64,000 bases of DNA from Mesorhizobium huakuii (GCF_014189455.1 NZ_CP050296.1:6878001-6942000), one strand, 5' to 3'. Positions 1-8,454 are shown, numbered from the stretch's first letter. Made by a program: numbers and translations. The notes: generated by a model from the sequence alone, not told the origin.

Positions 1-867
1 ATCGGCGCCGTCACCGTTCAGCGCATGCGCCGCCGCCACCTGGATCGGGGTGAAGGCGCCGTAGTCGAGATAGGACTTCACCCGAGTCAGCGCCGAGATC
101 AGCCGTTCGTTGCCGACGGCAAAGCCCATGCGCCAGCCGGGCATGGAGAAGGTCTTCGACATCGAGGTGAACTCGACGCAGACATCGATGGCACCCGGCA
201 CCTGCAGCACCGAAGGCGGCGGATTGCCGTCGAAATAAATCTCGGAATAGGCAAGGTCGGACAGGATGATGATGTCGTTCTTCTTGGCGAACGCCACCAC
301 GTCCTTGTAGAAATCGAGCGAAGCGACCAGCGCCGTCGGGTTCGACGGATAGTTGAGGATCAGCGCCAGCGGCTTCGGGATCGAGTGACGAACACCGCGC
401 TCAAGCGCCGGGATGAAGCCATCATCAGGTTCGACCTGCAGCGAACGGATGACGCCGCCCGACATGATGAAGCCGAAAGCGTGGATCGGATAGGTCGGGT
501 TTGGGCACAGGATGACATCGCCGGGCGCGGTGATCGCCTGCGCCATATTGGCGAAGCCTTCCTTCGAGCCGAGCGTGGCCACCACTTGCGTGTCGGGATT
601 AAGCTTCACGCCGAAGCGGCGCTGGTAATAGGCGGCCTGGGCGCGGCGCAGGCCCGGAATGCCGCGCGACGAGGAATAACGATGCGTGCGCGGATCGCGC
701 ACCACTTCGCACAATTTGTCGACGATGGCCTTGGGCGTCGGCAGGTCCGGATTGCCCATGCCGAGGTCGATGATGTCGGCGCCACGCGAACGGGCGCTGG
801 CCTTGAGCCGGTTGACCTGCTCGAACACGTAAGGCGGAAGCCGGCGAACCTTGTGAAACTCTTCCAT
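1..867 (-). CDS. Class I/II PLP aminotransferase (AlaC / LL-diaminopimelate aminotransferase-like), 3' end off window
   Basis: The gene starts at ATG 867 on the minus strand and runs off the left edge, so only about 289 N-terminal residues are present. The opening (EEFHKVRRLPPYVF, then DIIDLGMGNPD) and the Schiff-base motif SMSKTFSMPGWR, with the PLP lysine near residue 238, are typical of fold-type I aminotransferases of the AlaC/DapL group. AlaC makes alanine from pyruvate and glutamate; many rhizobial copies are labelled LL-diaminopimelate aminotransferase. The sequence does not separate these two roles. The missing C-terminus normally holds the substrate-carboxylate arginine. It lies 46 bp downstream of a small lipoprotein gene on the same strand and may be cotranscribed with it. 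Confidence 0.85.
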   Translation of the reverse strand, partial: MEEFHKVRRLPPYVFEQVNRLKASARSRGADIIDLGMGNPDLPTPKAIVDKLCEVVRDPRTHRYSSSRGIPGLRRAQAAYYQRRFGVKLNPDTQVVATLGSKEGFANMAQAITAPGDVILCPNPTYPIHAFGFIMSGGVIRSLQVEPDDGFIPALERGVRHSIPKPLALILNYPSNPTALVASLDFYKDVVAFAKKNDIIILSDLAYSEIYFDGNPPPSVLQVPGAIDVCVEFTSMSKTFSMPGWRMGFAVGNERLISALTRVKSYLDYGAFTPIQVAAAHALNGDGAD

Positions 868-913
868 GGCAGTTCCAGACAGCAAAAGGGGGTATTGGGC
901 GCGCGCTATATAC

Positions 914-1360
914 TCATTTGCAGGTAGGGTCGAGGGTGGGATCGCATTTGCCTTCGATCTGCTCCAGCGTCTGCGGGCCATGCTTCTTGGCCAGATCCGT
1001 CAGTGCCGCCTGATTGCCGGCAGCGCCACCACCACTTTTGGCGCCCTGCGCGTTCTTGGCGGCCTTGAGTTCGGCGAGCTTGGCCTTGCTCTCGTCCGCG
1101 GTGAACTGTTTGTTCGCCACTTGTGGCGGGATGTTGAGGTTCGGGAAGGTGCCGGTATCCTTCGGGCCTGCATTCTCGGCCATGGGCACCGGACCACTGG
1201 TATTCGTGCTCGAACACCCGGCAATCGCCAGGAGGACGATCGCCGCGCCGATGCGGAAAAAGCGTGCGGCAGCAAAAAAACAGTCCCGCCAAAATAAATC
1301 GTCATATTGTTTCCTTGGCAGCCGAGGTAGAGCGAGATTGGACCCTGTCGGATGTCCCAT
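914..1360 (-). CDS. Small secreted lipoprotein, start unclear (possible frameshift)
   Basis: The open frame encodes up to 148 residues. The central part is a lipoprotein signal (RIGAAIVLLAIAGC) with lipobox AIAGC followed by SSTNTSG, then an Ala/Lys-rich hydrophilic tail ending CDPTLDPTCK. It should be exported and anchored to a membrane. No function is recognised. The only in-frame ATG (1360) leaves an implausibly long leader before the signal. A better start with a ribosome site (AAGGAAACAAT before ATG at 1304) lies in another frame. The two frames would join, giving MTIYFGGTVFFAAARFFRIG, if the run of seven T (plus-strand A at 1274-1280) were eight. A homopolymer error is therefore likely and the true gene is probably 914..1304. 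Confidence 0.6.
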   Translation of the reverse strand: MGHPTGSNLALPRLPRKQYDDLFWRDCFFAAARFFRIGAAIVLLAIAGCSSTNTSGPVPMAENAGPKDTGTFPNLNIPPQVANKQFTADESKAKLAELKAAKNAQGAKSGGGAAGNQAALTDLAKKHGPQTLEQIEGKCDPTLDPTCK

Positions 1361-1403
1361 GTTAATATGTCAAGAAAACGCTTCGGGAGGAACCCCGCGA
1401 ACC

Positions 1404-3239
1404 ATGTCCAAAACACCCGATTCGGGCAAAGCGGAAGATGACGAGCCTTCGACCGTCGAGCAATATCTGGTGAAGGACCCGGAGCGCTTTGCGTTGAATA
1501 TGGCGCGTATGATCGAGCAGGCCGGCAAGGCGGCGTCCGCCTGGGCCGAACCGCGCGAACGCGGCGAAGTGCGCGACCACGTCGCCGAGCCGGTCGTCGA
1601 CATGGTTAAGACCTTCTCCAAGCTCAGCGAATACTGGCTTGCCGACCCGCAGCGCGCGCTCGAAGCGCAGACGCGGCTGTTCGCCGGCTACATGACCGTG
1701 TGGGCGAATGCCATCCAGCGCGTCAGTCCCAACGCGGAAGCACCCGACGACGCCGTCAAGCCGGAGCGCGGCGACAAGCGCTTCCAGGATCCGGAATGGG
1801 GCCGCAACGCCTTCTTCGATTTCCTCAAGCAGGCCTATCTCGTCACCTCACGCTGGGCGTCCGAACTGGTCGATCACGCCGAAGGTCTGGACGAGCACAC
1901 TCGCCACAAGGCGAGTTTCTACGTCAAGCAGGTGTCCAACGCCATCTCGCCGTCGAATTTCATCCTGACCAACCCGGAACTGTTTCGCGAAACCGTCGCT
2001 TCCAACGGCGAGAACCTGGTGCGCGGCATGAAAATGCTGGCCGAGGACATCGCCGCCGGCAAGGGCGACCTGAAGCTGCGGCAGGCCGACTATTCGCCCT
2101 TCGAGATCGGCAGGAACATCGCCACCACGCCCGGCAAGGTGGTCGGCCGTAGCGATGTCGCCGAGATCATCCAGTATGATCCTGCGACCGAGACGGTACT
2201 GAAGCGCCCGCTGCTGATCTGCCCGCCATGGATCAACAAGTTCTACATACTCGACCTCAACCCGCAGAAATCCTTCATCCGCTGGGCGATCGAGCAAGGC
2301 CATACCGTCTTCGTCATCTCCTGGATCAATCCAGACGAGCGCCACGGCGCCAAGAGCTGGGAAGCCTATATCAGGGAAGGCCTGCAATACGGCCTCGACA
2401 CGATCGAGAAGGCCACCGGCGAGCGGGACGTCAATGCCATCGGCTATTGCGTTGGCGGCACGCTGCTGGCGGCGGCCCTGGCCCTGATGGCCGCCGAGGG
2501 CGACGACCGCATCAAGTCGGCGACCTTCTTCACCACGCAGGTCGACTTCACCCATGCCGGCGACCTGAAAGTCTTCGTCGACGAGGAACAGGTCGCGGCG
2601 GTGGAAAAGTCGATGAACGAAAAGGGCTATCTCGACGGCACGAAGATGGCGACCGCCTTCAACATGCTGCGCTCAGGCGACCTGATCTGGCCCTATGTCG
2701 TCAACAACTACATGCGCGGCAAGGATCCCCTGCCCTTCGACCTGCTCTACTGGAACGCCGATTCGACCCGCATGGCGGCGGCCAACCACTCCTTCTACCT
2801 CCGCAACTGCTACCTCGATAATACGCTTTCGCAGGGCACGATGGAGCTCGCCGGCCACACCATCTCGCTGGGCGACATCACCATCCCGATCTACAACCTC
2901 GCCTCCCGGGAAGATCACATCGCGCCGGCGCTGTCCGTCTTCCTCGGCTCGAAATATTTCGGCGGCAAGGTCGATTATGTCATGGCAGGCTCCGGCCATA
3001 TCGCCGGCGTCGTCAATCCGCCCGCATCCAACAAATACCAGTACTGGACCGGTGGCGCGCCGATCGGCGATTTTAACCAATGGATCGCCACGGCCACAGA
3101 CCATCCGGGATCCTGGTGGCCGCACTGGCAAAGCTGGATAGAGGCCAAGGACAACACCCGCGTGCCTGCCCGCAAACCCGGCAAGCATATGAAAACCTTG
3201 GGCGATGCGCCCGGCACCTATGTGAAGGTGCGTGTGTAA
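1404..3239 (+). CDS. phaC: Class I poly(3-hydroxyalkanoate) synthase
   Basis: PHA synthase polymerises (R)-3-hydroxyacyl-CoA into polyhydroxyalkanoate at the surface of storage granules. I chose ATG 1404, preceded by GGGAGGAA; the open frame extends upstream only as a shadow of the lipoprotein gene. The 611-residue product has the class I length. It carries the PhaC N-terminal domain, the alpha/beta-hydrolase segment PPWINKFYILDLNPQKSF, and the lipase-like box GYCVGG with the nucleophilic Cys near residue 349. The expected Asp and His follow in ASREDHIAP and GSGHIAG. No phaAB, phasin or depolymerase gene is adjacent. Confidence 0.96.
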   Translation: MSKTPDSGKAEDDEPSTVEQYLVKDPERFALNMARMIEQAGKAASAWAEPRERGEVRDHVAEPVVDMVKTFSKLSEYWLADPQRALEAQTRLFAGYMTVWANAIQRVSPNAEAPDDAVKPERGDKRFQDPEWGRNAFFDFLKQAYLVTSRWASELVDHAEGLDEHTRHKASFYVKQVSNAISPSNFILTNPELFRETVASNGENLVRGMKMLAEDIAAGKGDLKLRQADYSPFEIGRNIATTPGKVVGRSDVAEIIQYDPATETVLKRPLLICPPWINKFYILDLNPQKSFIRWAIEQGHTVFVISWINPDERHGAKSWEAYIREGLQYGLDTIEKATGERDVNAIGYCVGGTLLAAALALMAAEGDDRIKSATFFTTQVDFTHAGDLKVFVDEEQVAAVEKSMNEKGYLDGTKMATAFNMLRSGDLIWPYVVNNYMRGKDPLPFDLLYWNADSTRMAAANHSFYLRNCYLDNTLSQGTMELAGHTISLGDITIPIYNLASREDHIAPALSVFLGSKYFGGKVDYVMAGSGHIAGVVNPPASNKYQYWTGGAPIGDFNQWIATATDHPGSWWPHWQSWIEAKDNTRVPARKPGKHMKTLGDAPGTYVKVRV

Positions 3240-3455
3240 CGGACTGTAATGTGTGGTGAGTTGACGGCCCGGCAAAAGCGGGCGAAATGGTGTCGTCAAC
3301 CATCAAGCAGCCGCAATTCGGCAATCATTGCAAAAATACTTCCAGGCTTGCGGATTTGACACAGGTCTCGTTTCCGGATCGGAGACAAAGGTCACCTCGA
3401 CGCAGACATCCTAGGGCTGCGCCAAGGACATACCGACCGGACATCGAGGGGGAAT

Positions 3456-4714
3456 TTGACTTTGAAATCAGCAGGATGGAGCCTCGCAAAGGGAGAACGC
3501 CGCGCCATCGTGGCAGCGCTCTGCTCCGTGCTCCTGGCCTCCTGCACATCGGCCGGCGACCCGACAATGTCAGTCGGAATGCCCGGCTACAACGCCTCCG
3601 CCTCGGACATCAATGCGGCCGCCACCGGCAAGCCCATCGCCACCGCCGATTCGACATCGCAGACGACAACAACGCAAACGACCGTGATGAGCGAAGGCGA
3701 TAGGGCGCTGCCCGAAAAGGTCGCCTACGTGCCGATGGCCAAGCCGCAGGCCGCCTTTCCGCTGACAGTGCCGGCCGGCGCTGAAACGATCGTGGGACAA
3801 ACGCCGCAGACCTTGCAGCAGCCCGCACAGACGGCGCAGCAGACCGACGCGGTCGCCCAGAAGATCGCCGCCGCCGACGCCGCGGTGACAACGCCAAAGC
3901 CGGCCGCAGCACCTGTGATGAACAATCCGGTCTATGTGACGGCGGGCGAGGCGCCGCAAGCCGAGGCGCCGAAGAAAAAAGGCTTCCTGGCCTCCATGTT
4001 TGGCGCCACGCCCGCTTCGGCCACAGCCGCTCCACTGATCAACACGCGCACAGGCGAACAGCCACCGGTGCAGGCCAAGCCCGCGCCGGCCGCACCGGCA
4101 AAGCCGATCATCACGCTGGCCTCGGCCGACGCCACGGCAAAACCGATACAGTTGGCTTCGACCGGTGACGACACCGGTCACATCACGGGCAGCGATGCCT
4201 TGCCCGGCGTGCGCCAGACGGCGCTGTTCGAGATCAAGCGCAAATCCGGCCTCGACGATGAAAGCGACGTCGACCTCAATGAGGACGAGGGTCCAATCGG
4301 CGGCTCCTATCAGGTCGCGTCCGCCGCCGGCATGGCCAGGCTCGCGCCCAACGGGCTGTTGAGGCAGAACGAAAGCGTCGACGTCGCCTGCCTGAAGCCG
4401 TCGCTGGTGCGCGTGCTGAAGACGATCGAAGGCCATTACGGCCGCAAGATGGTGGTCACCTCGGGCTATCGCGACCCGGCCCGCAACCGCCGCGCCAACG
4501 GCGCCAAGAATTCGCTGCACATGTACTGCGCCGCCGCCGACATCCAGGTGCCCGGCGTCTCCAAATGGGAGCTGGCGAACTACATCAGGACCATGCCTGG
4601 CGCGGCGGTGTCGGCACCTATTGCCACACCGAATCGGTCCACGTCGACGTCGGCCCCGAGCGCGACTGGAACTGGCGCTGCCGCCGGCGCAGCGGCGGTG
4701 GCGACGACGGCTAG
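3456..4714 (+). CDS. YcbK/M15-type murein peptidase lipoprotein, interrupted by a frameshift
   Basis: The start is TTG 3456 or TTG 3462 behind GAGGGGGAA. The N-terminus is a lipoprotein signal (AALCSVLLASC, then TSAGDP), so the protein is exported. A long Ala/Pro/Thr-rich linker follows. The C-terminal domain matches DUF882/peptidase M15 (YcbK, VanY-like): VVTSGYRDPARN, then SLHMYCAAADI with metal-binding His and Asp. The open frame continues to 4727, but its last 40 residues are nonsense. One base missing near 4600-4605 moves the conserved ending (GVGTYCHTESVHVDVGPERD, with the final metal His) to the next frame, which stops at 4714. The family cleaves peptide cross-links in murein. It has no operon partner here. 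Confidence 0.8.
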
Positions 4715-5037
4715 CGGCACGATTTGACAGGCCGGAGCCTGTTGGCAGCCGAGGCCGTTCAGGCAATGTCGCTCCAGTGGAGCATCCCCAAACATTCGAG
4801 ATTGGCCTAAGCGTCCCCAACTTCGTCATTCTAGGGCGGAGCAAGGAGCGAAGCGACGCAGCGCTGACCCTAGAATGACGAGGCGATAGGCGTTTCTGCT
4901 AATCGCCAAGCCGCGCGGCCGTGATGCCCAACCCCGGCGAAATCGCCAACCTGGCAGGTCCGCAAAAAGTTGTCCAAGGCGGCAACTGACGGGTTGCCGG
5001 TTGCGCACAACGTCAGTATAAGCCGCTTCGTCTGAGC
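4715..5037. other. Intergenic gap containing a palindromic repeat
   Basis: There is no convincing gene in this stretch. It holds the inverted-repeat element at 4824-4880, described separately, and the leader of tRNA-Glu. A short open frame at 4826-5008 on the minus strand only reads through the repeat and has no ribosome site. Confidence 0.6.
4824..4880. repeat. 57-bp palindromic intergenic element
   Basis: Perfect 13-bp arms CGTCATTCTAGGG (4824-4836) and CCCTAGAATGACG (4868-4880) enclose a GC-rich core (GCGGAGCAAGGAGCGAAGCG and following). I recall this type of element from Mesorhizobium intergenic regions, where it is a dispersed non-coding repeat similar in spirit to RIME/REP. Only one copy is visible in this window. 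Confidence 0.75.
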
Positions 5038-5112
5038 GCGCCCATCGTCTAGCGGTTAGGACACCGCCCTTTCACGGCGGTAACAGGGGTTCGATTCCCC
5101 TTGGGCGTACCA
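5038..5112 (+). tRNA. tRNA-Glu (anticodon TTC)
   Basis: A full 75-nt cloverleaf can be drawn. The acceptor is GCGCCCA/TGGGCGT with a G-U closing pair. The D arm contains AGCGGTTAGGA, the anticodon stem-loop is CCGCC-CTTTCAC-GGCGG with TTC in the loop, and the T arm is AGGGGTTCGATTCCCCT. The 3' CCA is encoded. It marks the left edge of the accessory-looking stretch. Confidence 0.97.
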
Positions 5113-5309
5113 GCAATTTCAAGCGTTTGAGAAAACCTCCCTGCCCTGTCCAATTTTTGGCCAATATCCCGTCGCGAATCCTGTCACTTGCAATTAGCCA
5201 CGGCCCTGCGAGTATCGGGCAGATCCGCCCGATATCGGAAAAGCAAGAGGGGATAATGGACGAACCGCCCAAAGCTCCCGAGCCTGTTATCACTCAAGAA
5301 GCGTAGCGA

Positions 5310-5573
5310 ATGTGGGCCTCCGTGCCCGCAGACGCGCCGTTGCAAGTGATTTTGCGGCGGTCAGATCTCGACAATCTATTTCTCTCGATACGTGAATGCA
5401 TCATCGGCCAAAGCGACCTCTCCTCCTGTCTTCAGGCTCTTACCCACGGGGATACTGAAAGCGCTCAGAAGCACTTTGATGCCGCCTTGTTGCACCAGCG
5501 GAACGCGATCAGCCAGATCGACAATCTGGTGATGCACGCCATGACAACAGCAAAGCCGGTGCAAAATGGTTGA
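5310..5573 (+). CDS. Small hypothetical protein, helical
   Basis: The frame encodes 87 residues, mostly predicted helix with His- and Gln-rich heptad-like stretches (SAQKHFDAALLHQRNAISQ). No family is recognised. It overlaps the next gene by 8 bp, which supports translational coupling and therefore a real gene. The exact start is uncertain, since no strong ribosome site precedes 5310. Confidence 0.6.
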   Translation: MWASVPADAPLQVILRRSDLDNLFLSIRECIIGQSDLSSCLQALTHGDTESAQKHFDAALLHQRNAISQIDNLVMHAMTTAKPVQNG

Positions 5574-5919
5574 ACCATACGCACGCCTCGTCCCCTCAAA
5601 CGAGAATCACGAACTTGGCGCCCAAGCCTTTGAATCTGGCGATGGTGGCGGTACATATGATCCTGTGGAGCAGCGCGTTAAAGCCCTCGAAGATGCGATA
5701 ATCGACATCAAGGTTACGCTCGCCCGCCTGGATGAGCGCGCTAATGCTCTGGCGACGAAAGAGGACGTGTCTGCCTTGGGCAAAGATATTTCCGGCTTGA
5801 GGGGCGAGATGAAGGGCACCTTGGGGTTTTGGCAGTTCTTAATAGTTTTTGGAGGTGTCCTGGCGCTCGTGCTTCGCTGGCCAGAACTCTTCCGTCTCGC
5901 TGGCATCAGCACTCCGTAG
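5566..5919 (+). CDS. Small membrane-anchored coiled-coil protein
   Basis: The product has 117 residues. A hydrophilic N-terminus leads into a coiled coil (EQRVKALEDAIIDIKVTLARL, then KEDVSALGKDISGLRGEMKG), and one membrane helix (FWQFLIVFGGVLALVL) lies near the C-terminus. This architecture occurs in phage-derived and orphan rhizobial proteins, but I do not recognise a named family. It is coupled to the preceding gene by the 8-bp overlap. A terminator-like hairpin follows at 5931. Confidence 0.65.
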   Translation: MVEPYARLVPSNENHELGAQAFESGDGGGTYDPVEQRVKALEDAIIDIKVTLARLDERANALATKEDVSALGKDISGLRGEMKGTLGFWQFLIVFGGVLALVLRWPELFRLAGISTP

Positions 5920-5930
5920 CTGGAAAAATG

Positions 5931-5960
5931 AAAAAGCCCGCCACCTGAAGGGCAGCGGGC
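5931..5960 (-). terminator. Terminator-like hairpin, copy 1 of 3
   Basis: GCCCGCCACC (5936-5945) pairs imperfectly with GGCAGCGGGC (5951-5960). The adjoining A5 run becomes a U tract on the minus strand. It sits just past the stop at 5919 and is nearly identical to hairpins at 6101 and 6346. Confidence 0.6.
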
Positions 5961-6100
5961 GCTAGTTCGGGAGGCGTCACGAGCAACCCCATTTACTCGT
6001 GGATAGTCAAACGGTACGCCTCGCTTGGCTGGATAATAAGCTCGCTCCGGTTGAAGGCTCTGCATATTCAAGCTGCGTGACTTTTCTGCCACAAGATACA

Positions 6101-6128
6101 GGAAGCCCGCCACCGTGAGGCAGCGGGC
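6101..6128 (-). terminator. Terminator-like hairpin, copy 2 of 3
   Basis: GCCCGCCACC (6105-6114) faces GGCAGCGGGC (6119-6128), directly downstream of the minus-strand gene ending at 6135. The U tract is weaker than in the other two copies. Confidence 0.55.
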
Positions 6129-6134
6129 TGGCGG

Positions 6135-6287
6135 TCACGTCTTCTCGCCGTTTGGATTTGGTACCGGTGCCTCTCGCACGTCTCGCGGTGGCGGATCGAT
6201 ATGTTTAGGCTCCGGGGCTGCTTCGTCATCGACAGGCGTCTTATGCGGGTCGGGTGCCGGCCGTGGCTCTTTGGCTTGATTTGGCAT
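6135..6287 (-). CDS. Small Pro-rich hypothetical protein
   Basis: ATG 6287 has an excellent ribosome site (GGAGGAACCG). The 50-residue product (MPNQAKEPRPAPDPHKTP, then PPPRDVREAPVPNPNGEKT) is proline-rich, charged and probably disordered. Longer in-frame starts lack a ribosome site. The terminator at 6101 follows immediately. No function is recognised. Confidence 0.6.
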   Translation of the reverse strand: MPNQAKEPRPAPDPHKTPVDDEAAPEPKHIDPPPRDVREAPVPNPNGEKT

Positions 6288-6345
6288 CGGTTCCTCCGTC
6301 ACTTGAAACCAAATAGCCGTTCTCTTTGTTCCGATGTCGCCAACT

Positions 6346-6375
6346 AAAAAGGCCCGCCACCAGCGGCAGCGGGCC
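6346..6375 (-). terminator. Rho-independent terminator, copy 3 of 3
   Basis: GGCCCGCCACC (6351-6361) pairs with GGCAGCGGGCC (6365-6375) and the flanking A5 gives U5 on the minus strand. It is placed to end the gene at 6430-6708. Confidence 0.7.
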
Positions 6376-6429
6376 AAATTCCGACCCAGTTGGGATTTCA
6401 AATCAAGCCGACGGCTTTGCGTTCATCCA

Positions 6430-6708
6430 TCACCTTGCGGTTGGCAGGCTGCACCGCCTTTCAGCGCATCGCCTGGCCATCCCTCTTTTTCGAAACGCTC
6501 CCGCAATGGATGAGTGAGCCGGAAGAGGTCGCATCGGAGGACTTCGGCTGCTGCGATGTTCTCTCCCGCCAGCCGCTTTCACTCCGTCCTGGACTATCGC
6601 CTGTTCCATCGCCTCTGCTTCTGCCCTGTCCTTGGTGGTGAGGATAGTGCGCCAATAAGGCTTATCGAACACGCTGACGATGTAGGTTGTTGCAGGCTTG
6701 TCGGGCAT
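6430..6708 (-). CDS. Small hypothetical protein
   Basis: From ATG 6708 the product has about 92 residues, beginning MPDKPATTYIVSVFDKPYWR. The N-terminal half looks like a compact alpha/beta fold (TYIVSVFDKPYWRTILTTKD, then an Ala/Glu helix). The C-terminal half is Arg-rich and may be disordered. AAGGACGTAAGG lies upstream. An alternative start at 6756 adds 16 residues. The family is not recognised. It is transcribed divergently from the gene at 6800 across an AT-rich spacer. Confidence 0.5.
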   Translation of the reverse strand: MPDKPATTYIVSVFDKPYWRTILTTKDRAEAEAMEQAIVQDGVKAAGGREHRSSRSPPMRPLPAHSSIAGAFRKRGMARRCAERRCSLPTAR

Positions 6709-6752
6709 CGCCAAGGCCTTACGTCCTTCGTTCGCATGTTTCGCATATATTA

Positions 6753-6762
6753 GCATTAATGC
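6753..6762. promoter_or_regulatory. AT-rich palindrome between divergent small genes
   Basis: GCATTAATGC (6753-6762) is a perfect 10-bp palindrome in the 91-bp spacer between the divergent genes starting at 6708 (-) and 6800 (+). The surrounding sequence is unusually AT-rich and carries outer CATGT/ACATG arms. It could be a shared operator or promoter; no factor can be named. Confidence 0.35.
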
Positions 6763-6799
6763 ATATACATGCCATGCGGCGCCTAGAGCGGAGTCCCAA

Positions 6800-7045
6800 A
6801 TGGGTGGCTTTAAGCCTTGGCATGATGCTATTCACGACCATGAGGTCGAATGTTTCGCTTCGGAGAACGGTTTGACAGCGGACCTGGTCTGGGAGTTGAT
6901 CCTAAAACACGGCAACAGCCGCAAGGCAGTGATCAAAGCTGCGCAGGGTTTAAAACGTGGTGCCAGGCAACACGGCCGATCAGCACCCTACTCCCCTGTG
7001 GAGCCGACGCCCCTGACGATGAGCGTGGGCCGACGAAAGCAATAG
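6800..7045 (+). CDS. Small protein resembling DUF3606
   Basis: I chose ATG 6800 behind GGAG. The product has 81 residues. The segment HEVECFASENGLTADLVWE followed by LILKHGNSRKAVIKAA resembles DUF3606, a short rhizobial domain with a helix-turn-helix-like pattern (EVxYWxxxxGVTxxxLxxAVxxVGxSxxAV). That assignment is by eye and the domain has no known activity. The start at 6698 offered by the longest frame overlaps the divergent gene and lacks a ribosome site. Confidence 0.6.
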   Translation: MGGFKPWHDAIHDHEVECFASENGLTADLVWELILKHGNSRKAVIKAAQGLKRGARQHGRSAPYSPVEPTPLTMSVGRRKQ

Positions 7046-7094
7046 CCGGCTTGCCCCGAAGGAACCCCCAAGTCGGCTAGGCTGGGCGTCCTAT

Positions 7095-7259
7095 TCACAT
7101 CCCGATCTGTGGGTATGCAGGGTTCGCGTAGCGCGGTAGTGATCGCATGTAGGCGATATGAGCGGCTTCACGATGCTCTTGTGGAGCGCTTCCGCTGCCA
7201 CCAGGAAGCCTCTCGATTTCAGCCTGCGATAACTGCTTGGAAGGTTTGGTCCTGGCCAT
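7095..7259 (-). CDS. Small hypothetical protein, 54 aa
   Basis: ATG 7259 follows GGAGATCGCCAA. The product opens MARTKPSKQLSQAEIERLPG and ends YANPAYPQIGM. A longer frame on the same strand (7091-7417) has poor composition and no ribosome site, so I prefer this shorter gene. No family is recognised. Confidence 0.5.
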   Translation of the reverse strand: MARTKPSKQLSQAEIERLPGGSGSAPQEHREAAHIAYMRSLPRYANPAYPQIGM

Positions 7260-7559
7260 TTGGCGATCTCCGTTTTTGAGGGGTTCGCCGCAACAGGAAG
7301 GATTATATTCCTGCCCCTCCCTCGCCTGCCACCAGCTACAGGTTGTGTGGCGGATTTACGGATTCTTGAGCATGTTAGCGCATCATAATAAGCAGACATG
7401 CTGAGTAGCTCGTACATGGCTAAGGCTCCGGCGATTCACCCTGCGCCGGGGCCTTTTTGCAGGCTTATGGCATAGCCCAGCAGCAAGGGTTATTCGGGCA
7501 GGCCTGGATCGCAAATTGGCTCATCGCCAACGCCTACTTCCGACGGAAGTGCATATAAG
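7260..7559. other. Non-coding gap with a terminator
   Basis: I see no gene in these 300 bases. The only structure is the plus-strand terminator at 7424-7458. With no plus-strand gene close upstream, that hairpin could end a small RNA. Confidence 0.4.
7424..7458 (+). terminator. Rho-independent terminator
   Basis: GGCTCCGGCG (7424-7433) pairs over 10 bp with CGCCGGGGCC (7444-7453), including one T-G pair, and T5 follows. The nearest plus-strand stop is about 380 bp upstream, so it may belong to an unannotated transcript. Confidence 0.65.
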
Positions 7560-8153
7560 TCACGAACGCTCGGCGCGCACCGTTTCCACCGACAGCGCCC
7601 CGGCCGGCAGCGGTCGCACCAGCTCGCCCTCGGGCTTCGACAGGTTGAGCCAGGCCGCCCAGTTCTCTGGCTGCAGGACGACAATCTGCCGGTTGTGAAT
7701 TGGCGCGACATCCGGCCCTGGCTCCGTCGTCAGCATGGTGAAGGTAGGAGGCTTGTTGCCCGCGCCTTCCCGCCATAGGCCCGCAATCGCCATGAACGGG
7801 GCGCCGTTAAGCGCGAAGCGATGTTTGGCCTTCGGATATTTCGTGCCGGTGAATTCGAAGAAGCCCGACGCCGGAATGAGACAGCGGTTGCTATTTGCAA
7901 ATTGCCGGCCTTCCGAGCGGAAGTTGAACACAGGTCCGCCTTTCGGTCCGGAAGGCGGAAATCCGAAAGTCATCGAGGCCAGCTCGATCTCATCGCCCGC
8001 GGTGCGCATGATCGGTGCCGGATCGTTGATGCGGACGTCGTCAGCCTTTGGCAGGTCGAGCTCGGTCTGATGGGTCGGGATTTTCAGCGCCAGTGAAGCC
8101 ATCATCCGGCAATATTCAGCCCAGAGGACATGCTGTTCGTAGTCGTTGCACAT
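7560..8153 (-). CDS. SOS response-associated peptidase (SRAP/YedK family)
   Basis: SRAP proteins (YedK, HMCES) form a covalent thiazolidine link between Cys2 and abasic sites in single-stranded DNA, shielding them from error-prone processing. The 197-residue product begins MCNDYEQ, so Cys2 is exposed once Met is removed. Other family positions are present: FNFRSEGR (Asn/Arg/Glu cluster), GFFEF (the active-site Glu) and APIHNRQ (the His, in HNR instead of the usual HDR). It starts at 8153 and stands alone among orphan genes. SRAP genes are also frequent in mobile DNA. Confidence 0.88.
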   Translation of the reverse strand: MCNDYEQHVLWAEYCRMMASLALKIPTHQTELDLPKADDVRINDPAPIMRTAGDEIELASMTFGFPPSGPKGGPVFNFRSEGRQFANSNRCLIPASGFFEFTGTKYPKAKHRFALNGAPFMAIAGLWREGAGNKPPTFTMLTTEPGPDVAPIHNRQIVVLQPENWAAWLNLSKPEGELVRPLPAGALSVETVRAERS

Positions 8154-8454
8154 GACCGAGGCTCCGGGGATCAGGAGACTACTTATCCAGCAAGGCTATC
8201 AGGTTGCCTGCGCCGAAGGAAACCTTCCGCTGCCCAGACCGTAGGGAGCCCTCCCAGCGCGCGTTCTCGCCGGCCGCTGTTCTACACCGCAGCATCGTCT
8301 GGCCCGCTCATGCGCCAGGCCATCCGGAAAGCGTCCCGTTTGGGTCAGCTTAAGCTGGTATCGCAATTGCTATGGCATTATATTAAGATGATCTAATAAG
8401 GGGGCAACGAACTTCGTGAGACATTCCGAAACCGTCAGTTTTTAAAGCAGGGGC
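8154..8454. other. Intergenic gap, nothing recognised
   Basis: There is an AT-rich patch around 8375-8400 (GGCATTATATTAAGATG) that could be promoter DNA for the gene at 8455. No gene, repeat or strong hairpin was found. Confidence 0.4.

Noticed and set aside
5072..5293. 73-residue minus-strand ORF ending PRGIEPLLPP
   Set aside because: It reads through the tRNA-Glu gene antisense, a common artefact.
7091..7417. 108-residue minus-strand ORF
   Set aside because: Poor composition and no ribosome site; the 54-codon gene in another frame (7095-7259) is better supported.
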